A DNA stretch of 64,000 bases, from contig CAWBMS010000008.1 of the NCBI GenBank assembly GCA_963790045.1, positions 1 to 64,000 on the forward strand, in the 5' to 3' direction. How positions within the stretch are numbered: the stretch's first letter is position 1; each line of letters starts with the position of its first letter. Made by a program: the position numbers and the translations under genes. Below, piece after piece: positions 57,584 to 64,000 of the stretch. The notes below the pieces were generated by a model. That model was not told where the DNA came from. It was given only the letters and a program-made list of their open reading frames with translations, and ran no database searches. The DNA comes from DATKMP01 sp963790045 (lineage in GTDB: Bacteria > Bacteroidota > Ignavibacteria > UBA10030).

Positions 57584-59660
57584 ATGAATCAATGGTTGAA
57601 TGAACAATCAGAAAATAAAGACCAGAATGTAAAGAAGCGCCCAACGCCGCCGCGCACACCACGACGGCCCATCAAACCGCAGCGTGAAGACAATTCGCCG
57701 TGGGGAAAATTCGGCCGCGTGATCTTAAGCTGGATCGGCATTCTTCTTGCCGTGTTTCTCATTATGTGGGCATTCCGCACGAATGAAGAAACCGAATATG
57801 AAATCGGCTTCACGACATTTCAACAACTGCTGAACGATCAGAAAATTCAAGAAGCATCGATTAAAATTTCTAGCTATGGCGTTTATGATTTTCATGGCAA
57901 GCTCAAAGAATCGATGGATATTCAAACTTCAAGTGGCAAAACCGCACACAATGTTACGCGTATCCAATTAACGCTTCCTTATACTAATTTAGATGAGGCG
58001 CTTGTCACCGGCTGGACAACAAAAGGATTAAAGTTTAAAGTTGAAAAAGAAGACAGCACATGGTTGAATGCAGCGATCAGTTTCCTGCCATGGATTATCT
58101 TGATCGGCATCTGGTTAGTGATCTTCCGCCGGATGCAGGCAAGTGCTGGCGGCGGTGGCGGAGCAAAAGGATTATTCTCGTTCGGTAAGAGCCACGCAAA
58201 ACTATTGACCGAAGGCATGTCACAAATTAACTTTACCGATGTTGCCGGTGCTGACGAAGCAAAAATAGAATTGCAGGAAGTAATCGAGTTTTTGAAAGAA
58301 CCATCTAAGTTTCAGCGGCTGGGTGGAAAAATTCCACGCGGTGTTTTATTACTGGGACCTCCGGGCACAGGGAAAACTTTGCTGGCACGCGCCGTGGCGG
58401 GAGAAGCAGGCGTTCCGTTCTTCTCCATCAGCGGAGCGGATTTTGTGGAAATGTTTGTCGGCGTGGGCGCGAGCCGCGTTCGAGATTTATTCGAGCAAGG
58501 AAAACGCAGTGCACCGTGCATTATCTTCATCGATGAAATCGATGCGGTCGGTCGTCATCGCGGCGCAGGGCTCGGCGGCGGGCATGATGAACGCGAGCAA
58601 ACCTTGAATCAATTACTTGTGGAAATGGATGGCTTTGAACAAAATAATGGCGTTATCATTATCGCTGCAACCAACCGTCCCGATGTGCTCGATCCCGCAT
58701 TGCTACGCCCAGGACGATTTGACCGGCAGGTTGTTGTTGATCGCCCTGACGTCAAAGGGCGAGAAGGAATTTTCAAAGTTCATACAAAAAAAATCCCGCT
58801 TGCCGATGACGTTCGCTTGGACATCTTGGCAAAGGGAACACCCGGACTTTCCGGCGCCGACATTGCCAATCTCGTGAACGAAGCTGCACTGCTTGCCGCG
58901 CGCAAGAGCGACAAGGTCGTGTCCATGCATCATTTTGAAGAAGCAAAAGACAAAGTGATGATGGGTATGGAACGTAAAAGCATGATTATTTCGGATAAAG
59001 AAAAGAAAGTGACCGCGTATCACGAATCTGGTCACGTGCTGGTTGCAAAATTTTTGCCGGAAGCTGATCCCGTGCACAAAGTTACCATCATCCCGCGCGG
59101 ACGTGCGTTGGGCGTTACAACATATTTGCCGATTGATGAAAAGCACACGTACTCCCGCGAATATCTCGAGACAATGATTACGTACGCTCTCGGCGGACGC
59201 GCTGCAGAAAAAACTGATTTTCGATCAATTGACCACCGGCGCGGGCAATGATATTGAACGCGCTACAGAACTTGCACGCAAGATGGTTTGCGAATGGGGT
59301 ATGAGTGATAAGCTCGGGCCTCTTGCCTACGGGGCAAAAGAAGAAGAAATTTTCCTCGGACGCGAAATTACACGCTCGCGCAACTTTAGCGAAGATACGG
59401 CTATTGCCATCGATGCAGAGGTCAAGCGCATCGTTATGACGGCGATGAAACGATCTGAAAAAATTCTGAAGGATAATATTCAGATATTGCATCGAATTTC
59501 GAATGCATTGCTGGAACGCGAGATTCTTGATTCCGATGAAATCGATAAACTCATTCGCGGCGAGAAACTGCCGCCGGTAGAAAAGATTTCCGACGGAACA
59601 CCGGAAGCACAGCCGCTCAAAACGCCGACAATTGCAACGACAACCGGTGCTAAAGCGTGA
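57584..59660 (+). CDS. ftsH: ATP-dependent zinc metalloprotease FtsH, one frame break
   Basis: Membrane-bound AAA+ protease that degrades unstable membrane and regulatory proteins. Two membrane segments (about 47-65 and 166-185), Walker A GPPGTGKT, Walker B IIFIDEID, the second region of homology near ATNRPDVLDPALLRPGRFDR, and zinc site HESGH. At about 59,210 an extra A in a run of A's breaks the frame after GGRAAEK; the rest (LTTGAGNDIERATELARKMV) continues in another frame to 59660. Restored length about 690 residues. Confidence 0.93.
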
Positions 59661-60343
59661 GTCCAATTGACGCGAAGAAACTGTTTGCGCCGGATGCCGG
59701 CAATTTAGATAAGCTTGAACATGCCGCTACGATAAATTATCGGAACGAACTGGCACGGAAAGGCATTCACCTTTTTTCCCTTTCCATACCCACTATTTAT
59801 TATTTCATTTCGAAAGAGCTTGCGCTTGCTATTCTCATTCCGCTGACGATTGCTTTCGTTTCGGTCGATATCGCACGATATTATATTCCGGATATTTCAA
59901 CTTGGTTTTACAAATGGTTCGGCTGGCTGCTGCGGCGGCACGAAACGGACAAGAATCAAAAGCGGTTGAACGGGGCATCACACGTGCTCATTGCAGCTTC
60001 GTTGTGCGTGCTTCTCTTTCCAAAAATTATTGCCATCAACGCCATTGCCATACTGATTATTTCAGACACAACCTCGGCACTCATCGGACGAAGATTCGGG
60101 CGTCATAGATTTTTTGGAAAAAGTTTGGAAGGATCGACAGCGTTTTTTGTTTCAGCCATGCTGGTGATTCTCGCTGCACCGAAAATCCATTATGTATTAG
60201 CAGAATATCTTGTCGGCTTCGTCGCAGCATTGATCGGTGCAATCGTCGAAGCGCTTCCCATGAAAGTGGACGACAACCTCTCAATTCCCATCAGCGTTGG
60301 ATTGGTGATGTGGGGATTGTACGCAATGCTGCACTTGCTGTAA
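59657..60343 (+). CDS. SEC59/DGK1/VTE5-family membrane kinase or CDP-diglyceride synthase-like protein
   Basis: 228 residues with about six membrane segments. The conserved pattern ELARKGIHLFSL near residue 30, then KRLNGASHVLIAASL and SDTTSALIGRRFGRHRFFGK-SLEG, matches the CTP-dependent lipid kinase/phosphatidate cytidylyltransferase superfamily (dolichol kinase, phytol kinase). The GTG start overlaps the ftsH stop (GTGA). The lipid substrate cannot be told. Confidence 0.8.
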   Translation: MSPIDAKKLFAPDAGNLDKLEHAATINYRNELARKGIHLFSLSIPTIYYFISKELALAILIPLTIAFVSVDIARYYIPDISTWFYKWFGWLLRRHETDKNQKRLNGASHVLIAASLCVLLFPKIIAINAIAILIISDTTSALIGRRFGRHRFFGKSLEGSTAFFVSAMLVILAAPKIHYVLAEYLVGFVAALIGAIVEALPMKVDDNLSIPISVGLVMWGLYAMLHLL

Positions 60344-60661
60344 ATTAGTCCGCTTTTCATTTTTTCTCATCGCCCAAAATACATCTCTCGTTCCCAAGCT
60401 CTCAGATTGTGTGAAAACTCGAAAAAGTGCGGTAGCCGAAACCTCCCGCCAAAAAAAGTGGCAGGTAATTTAGGTTTCGTTTCCAGGATAATAACGTAAT
60501 CTGTTTTACACTCCACCCTTTTTAGCAGGAGGATTTTGGAACAACATGCGTCTTAGAAATTTTCACAAGTCGATTTATCGGTAATTCTCTTGTCTCAAGT
60601 TTTTTAAAAATGTGTCGATAATATATATAGACCCTGATACATAAAAAAGAAAGAAGGACTT
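60344..60661. other. 318-bp intergenic region with a nested palindrome
   Basis: No clear gene. At 60437-60479 an outer stem CGAAACCT/AGGTTTCG encloses an inner, imperfect CCCGCC/GGCAGG stem with an A-rich loop. A strong ribosome-site-like AGGAGG near 60,531 precedes a possible 12-codon frame (60546-60584) at a rather long distance. The end is AT-rich (GATAATATATATAG) and may hold the promoter of the next gene. Confidence 0.5.
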
Positions 60662-60907
60662 ATGTCAATTCAATCAGTTTCATCGACAACACGTGGAAGC
60701 AACCCATACGCTAATCAGACAAACCCTCAGGTCGCCTCTTTGCAACAGAAAATCTCTGCGGAACAAAGAAGTAAAGATACGGCAGAAGTAAAGGCGGAAA
60801 AGGTTCAGGCACTTAAGCTTAAACTTCAGCAATTGCAGAACCAAACTACAACACAACAAAATCAGACAGTGCAGAACAATACGCAATTGCAGCCAGACCA
60901 TGCATAG
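60662..60907 (+). CDS. small Gln-rich hypothetical protein
   Basis: 81 residues, preceded by GAAGGA. Ser/Asn-rich start (MSIQSVSSTTRGSNPYANQT), a charged helix of about 30 residues likely to form a coiled coil (LQQKISAEQRSKDTAEVKAE), then a Gln/Asn/Thr-rich tail. No signal peptide. I do not recognise it. It is alone on its strand behind an unusually structured leader. Confidence 0.55.
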   Translation: MSIQSVSSTTRGSNPYANQTNPQVASLQQKISAEQRSKDTAEVKAEKVQALKLKLQQLQNQTTTQQNQTVQNNTQLQPDHA

Positions 60908-60941
60908 GTGAATGTCCGACGGATTCAATTATCCGAACTAT

Positions 60942-61751
60942 TTATTCCCAACCTTCTGCCGCTAATTTATCATGCAGTTCTTCGGGATGGTGGCGGCAAT
61001 AGTATTCTATCTTGCTGGAACTTTCATGTGCTTTGCTGTATGGCATGCCTTTCGCCATCAAATTGCGTTCATGCAATTCGTGCAGCAGCACATACGGGCG
61101 TTCAATCTCAGAAACATCGTTATCGATCCATACCTCTTTCTGAGGAACAAATTCATACACATAATCATGCCCGCCTTCGGTATAATCAATATCGAACACG
61201 CTTCGCACCAATCGGCCGTCCACAATCCATACACTCACTCCCGACTCTAATGTTTTCCAGAGGCGCACATGCACTTGTTGCGGATTCGGAAGATTACCGC
61301 CTTTCGTCAGCTTTTCAATATCACCCGCTTTTTTGCGCTCGGCGCGTTCCTGTTTGTCCGCAGCTTCTAATGCATCGTCGTAGGAAACACCCTTTTCCAT
61401 CAGCCGATGTTCTACCAGAAGATGATCGATAAAAAATTGCTGCTCATCTTCGTGCGCTTCCTGATCTATCCAAAATTCATTCTTCGGGATGCACGCACAG
61501 CCGCCATGCTGGCCGTAATTGGTGAACTCTTCATCAAGATGCGTTCGCACATAAACGCCATCGACAACCCAGATGGTGATATTGCCGCGTTGTCCGACTT
61601 TTTTGAGATAGGGTGGTTGAAGCATCTGTGCCATGGTATCTTCCTGAACTATTTTTCCTTTGTGTGATGTATCGCTTACAACTTGGTTTTGTGAAAAAGA
61701 ATTACTGAAAAATATAAACATCGTGAGACTAAAAATCAAACATGCTCGCAT
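60942..61751 (-). CDS. exported protein with two copies of an unnamed domain
   Basis: 269 residues with a signal peptide (ACLIFSLTMFIFFSNSFS). Two tandem domains share the plan W-x-V-D-G-x-x-V-R, then (E/D)-(F/Y)-T-x-x-G, P-x-x-E-x-W-I-D, and a helix with a His/Glu cluster: FIDHLLVEHRLMEKGVSYDDA in the first and VLLHELHERNLMAKGMPYSK in the second. HELHE resembles a metal site (HExxHE needs one more residue, so it is not the classical motif). Function unknown. It ends a reverse operon begun by trmD. Confidence 0.65.
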   Translation of the reverse strand: MRACLIFSLTMFIFFSNSFSQNQVVSDTSHKGKIVQEDTMAQMLQPPYLKKVGQRGNITIWVVDGVYVRTHLDEEFTNYGQHGGCACIPKNEFWIDQEAHEDEQQFFIDHLLVEHRLMEKGVSYDDALEAADKQERAERKKAGDIEKLTKGGNLPNPQQVHVRLWKTLESGVSVWIVDGRLVRSVFDIDYTEGGHDYVYEFVPQKEVWIDNDVSEIERPYVLLHELHERNLMAKGMPYSKAHESSSKIEYYCRHHPEELHDKLAAEGWE

Positions 61752-61767
61752 AAACAACCCGTACTGT

Positions 61768-62220
61768 TCACTGCAATTTGAAACGCACTCGTAAGACGCC
61801 GTTATGCCAATCCGAGGAACCGAGTTTAAAGCTGCCGAGTTCTTTTGTCGATGCGGCATGCGGCCCGCTGCATGGGCAAGCATCATAATCGCCGATAGTA
61901 ATCACGCGAATCGTTTCGCCGGCTTCTTCCGGCAAGCGCGATAAATTGAAACGTTGCTCCGCTTCCGTTCGATTGATAAACGATTCTTGAATCGGCAGAT
62001 CGGCTTGAATTTTTTCGTTCACGGTCTGTTCAATCTGCACAATTTCTTCCGCAGTCAGGTTTCGTTCAAAGTGATAATCACATTTCGATTTCTTTTTTTC
62101 GATGTGCGCGCTGAATGCACGCCCGCTATTGAACATTCGCACCATGGTTTGGTTCAACAAATGCTCAGCAGAATGCATGCACGGATCGTATTCTTTGGGA
62201 TTGTGATTATAGTCGTTCAT
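61768..62220 (-). CDS. AlaX-like alanyl-tRNA editing protein
   Basis: 150 residues of the alanyl-tRNA synthetase editing-domain family. The zinc ligands HSAEHLLNQ (His-x3-His) and CPCSGPHAAST (Cys...His) are present. Stand-alone members hydrolyse Ser or Gly wrongly attached to tRNA-Ala. Shorter than AlaX-II, so closest to the small editing type. Lies 11 bp after mqnA. Confidence 0.85.
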   Translation of the reverse strand: MNDYNHNPKEYDPCMHSAEHLLNQTMVRMFNSGRAFSAHIEKKKSKCDYHFERNLTAEEIVQIEQTVNEKIQADLPIQESFINRTEAEQRFNLSRLPEEAGETIRVITIGDYDACPCSGPHAASTKELGSFKLGSSDWHNGVLRVRFKLQ

Positions 62221-62231
62221 AATATACTTCG

Positions 62232-63069
62232 CTAATTGTAAGAAGAATTCGGTGATCCCAGATCGAAATATTGAATTTCAGGAACATCACCGATGGCACC
62301 ATGATAAAATGCGTAATGGAAAAATTCTGCGATGCTGTCTTCTTCTTCTTGTCCGAGGTCATAAGAAAAAGCGTTGATGTATTCACGTGCAGCGGCGAGC
62401 GAAAGATTTTGTTTTTGTGCGAATGCTTCGGCAATTTGAATCTGAAGCTTCACGCCTTGATTTTTTGCATTCAGTAATGCCGCAGCTTCATGCTCTGTTA
62501 ATTCTGTTTCTCTTCCCACCCAGAAACCATGAATGTATGGCAATTCCGTCAGATCAAACCATTCTTCCACCAGATCAAGCACAAAACGATTTTCATACGT
62601 CCGTGCAGAAGGAATGGAATTGACGATCAACGCCGCATCTGCTTTTGCCAGCATCACATCGACGTCCGGCATCATCGGAAGAAACTGTAAGGACGAACTG
62701 CTTGTCGGCTCGTTGCGATATTTTTCCAGCAGTAAAATTTTGGCAAGAATAATTTCCGATGTGTACCGAATATCGACAGCAACACGTTCGATATTTCGCA
62801 AATCGGATTTGAGAATTAGCTGAATGGTACCGGTCGGCGTAGATGAGGCAGCGCAAACATTCGGAAGAATGCAGGTACTCGCCGCCATAGCGTGCATAAT
62901 CCAGAGGAGATAAAAAAGCGTTCCGAATTTCATCGGAACGCTCGTGAAGTTTCAACGCATTGCGCGCAGGAATGTCCGTACGCAATTCAAACGGCGCATC
63001 CGGTTTATCTAACCCGTACAGCAGCGGCTGTACATAGAGCGCGTCTGCAATTGCCAGACGGGACTTCAT
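62232..63069 (-). CDS. mqnA: MqnA/MqnD-family protein (menaquinone futalosine pathway), one frame break
   Basis: About 279 residues of the chorismate dehydratase fold: MKSRLAIADALYVQPLLYGL, then FLSPLDYARYGGEY, and after the break at about 62,874, CILPNVCAASSTPTGTIQLI, RVAVDIRYTSEIILAKILL and PYIHGFWVG. MqnA makes 3-enolpyruvyl-benzoate in futalosine-dependent menaquinone synthesis. Sequence is rather diverged and no other mqn genes are near, so the role is tentative. ATG overlaps the rplS stop (ATGA). Confidence 0.7.
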
Positions 63070-63419
63070 GACGCCTGTGTGCCGCCGGTCTTTTGTGCTA
63101 CAGCTTTCGCAGCAAGTTCACGTACATAATAAATCTTGGAGCGTCGGACTTTTCCTTCTTTCACGCGTACAATCTTGGCAATACGCGGGGAATTGACGGG
63201 AAAAATACGTTCCACACCGACGCCGTTGGAAATTTTCCGTACGGTAAAGGTGGCATTGATGCCGGAACCGCGGCGTGCAAGAACGATGCCCTGATAATCC
63301 TGAATACGTTCCTTGTCGCCTTCTTTTACTTTCACCTGAACATTCACGGTGTCGCCGGCTCTGAATGCCGGGATGTCATTTCGAAGTTGTGTCGCTTCGA
63401 CTAATTTAATTTTATCCAT
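63066..63419 (-). CDS. rplS: 50S ribosomal protein L19
   Basis: 117 residues, the complete L19: FRAGDTVNVQVKVKEGDKER, QDYQGIVLARRGSG, GVGVERIFPVNSPRIAKI and a basic end (KVRRSKIYYVR). It lies at the 30S-50S interface. Follows trmD by 42 bp; trmD-rplS is a conserved order in bacteria. Its stop overlaps the start of the mqnA-like gene. Confidence 0.96.
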   Translation of the reverse strand: MDKIKLVEATQLRNDIPAFRAGDTVNVQVKVKEGDKERIQDYQGIVLARRGSGINATFTVRKISNGVGVERIFPVNSPRIAKIVRVKEGKVRRSKIYYVRELAAKAVAQKTGGTQAS

Positions 63420-63461
63420 AATACTACTCCGCTTTATCGTTTAATAATATTTATTTTCAAC

Positions 63462-64000
63462 TTATTGTTCGAACAAATCACGACGCAACGTTTTTGTTCT
63501 TTGTTCGCGCTGCTCCTGCCGCCAACGGTCAACATCTTTATGATTACCGGACAACAGCACATCCGGTACTTTTAAACCGCGATATTCCGGCGGTCTCGTG
63601 TATTGCGGTGCACCGAGCAAGCCATCTTGAAACGAATCGCTCAGCGCCGATTCTCCATCATTGATGACACCGGGAATTAACCGGACAATGGCATCAACAA
63701 CGACTGCCGCAGCAACTTCGCCGCCCGTCAACACATAATCACCGATGGAAATTTCACGCGTTACGAGTTCATCGCGCACACGCTGATCGACGCCTTTATA
63801 ATGCCCGCACAAAAACATCACATTGTCTTTCAACGAAAGTTCTGTCGCAATCTTTTGCGTGAACGTTTCTCCGTCGGCAGTCAAGAACACCACGTCATCA
63901 TACGTGCGTTGTGCCTTGAGCGATTCGACACATTCAAAGAACGGTTCCGGTTTCAGCACCATTCCGGCGCCGCCGCCATAAGGCGTATCATCGATGATAC
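63462..64000 (-). CDS. trmD: tRNA (guanine37-N1)-methyltransferase, 5' end outside the window
   Basis: SPOUT-class enzyme that methylates G37 to prevent frameshifting. Visible motifs: IDDTPYGGGAGMVLKPEPFF at the window edge, VMFLCGHYKGVDQRV, the SAM-binding knot EISIGDYVLTGGEVAA, and GLLGAPQYTRPPEYRG. The first roughly 50 residues are cut off by the window end. Partner of rplS in a ribosomal operon. Confidence 0.95.
   Translation of the reverse strand, partial: IIDDTPYGGGAGMVLKPEPFFECVESLKAQRTYDDVVFLTADGETFTQKIATELSLKDNVMFLCGHYKGVDQRVRDELVTREISIGDYVLTGGEVAAAVVVDAIVRLIPGVINDGESALSDSFQDGLLGAPQYTRPPEYRGLKVPDVLLSGNHKDVDRWRQEQREQRTKTLRRDLFEQ

Noticed and set aside
60437..60479. Known riboswitch class
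   Set aside because: I compared it with the remembered consensus of c-di-GMP, TPP, cobalamin and fluoride riboswitches and found no match.

Overview
The window looks like two unrelated bacterial genomes joined near position 41,000. Bases 1 to about 41,000 are GC-rich and carry genes typical of a Verrucomicrobiota soil or freshwater lineage (Pedosphaera/Limisphaerales-like): a GH20 glycosidase, PQQ-like and NHL/Ig secreted proteins, a PA14-domain sensor kinase and a long signal peptidase I. They also carry housekeeping genes (serS, leuD, glgA, lepA, gap, trxB). From about 41,000 to the end the DNA is clearly AT-richer, codon use changes, and the content (folP, an exbB-exbD-exbD-tonB cluster, tilS-hpt-ftsH, mqnA, rplS, trmD) fits the Ignavibacteria/Chlorobi/Bacteroidota (FCB) group. 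At the join, a carbohydrate-binding-module gene has lost its 5' part and pcm has lost its last residues, so a chimeric contig is the simplest explanation. The taxonomic names are inference from gene content, not from a search.

Layout of the first part. Left edge: broken P-loop NTPase gene in AT-richer DNA. 0.9-3.4 kb: small forward genes (secreted lectin-like protein, TfoX-N, TerB-like, beta-carbonic anhydrase-like). 3.5-6.8 kb: reverse genes (GH20, VanY-type peptidase, leuD, membrane protein). 6.9-9.8 kb: serS and glgA. 9.8-11.3 kb: accessory DNA with two small unknown genes. 11.3-13.5 kb: lepB and a short-chain dehydrogenase, overlapping by ATGA. 13.5-16.7 kb: repeat-rich DNA with a 21-bp periodic array, two unknown genes and a toxin-antitoxin pair lying between a gene and a copy of its 3' end. 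16.7-20.4 kb: DUF4238 protein, NHL/Ig protein and a ruined trypsin-like protease carrying four copies of a hairpin. 20.4-25.6 kb: lepA, a second toxin-antitoxin pair, gap and a GxxExxY gene. 25.6-36.7 kb: msrA, S41 protease, trxB, PQQ-like protein, SRAP protein and a giant O-antigen-ligase-like protein. 36.8-40.7 kb: response regulator and PA14 histidine kinase.

Layout of the second part. pcm, a family-2 glycosyltransferase and folP overlap by ATGA. Then come an amino-acid permease with a universal-stress tail and a long reverse cluster running STAS protein, exbB, exbD, exbD, tonB, small membrane protein, phosphate-binding-like lipoprotein, TPR protein and lipoprotein, closed by a clear terminator. 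A sigma-54 response regulator and its kinase follow, then forward tilS-hpt-ftsH and a SEC59-like membrane kinase. The right edge is a reverse operon trmD-rplS-mqnA-AlaX-like protein.

Two general features matter to any reader. First, about fifteen otherwise good genes in both halves are split by one-base frame breaks, several at homopolymers, so most are probably sequence errors. Second, the verrucomicrobial part is full of short palindromic repeats of several families. Several sit inside protein genes and stay in frame (GH20 twice, SRAP, a small hypothetical protein), resembling the coding palindromic elements known from Rickettsia. This is the most interesting biology in the window.
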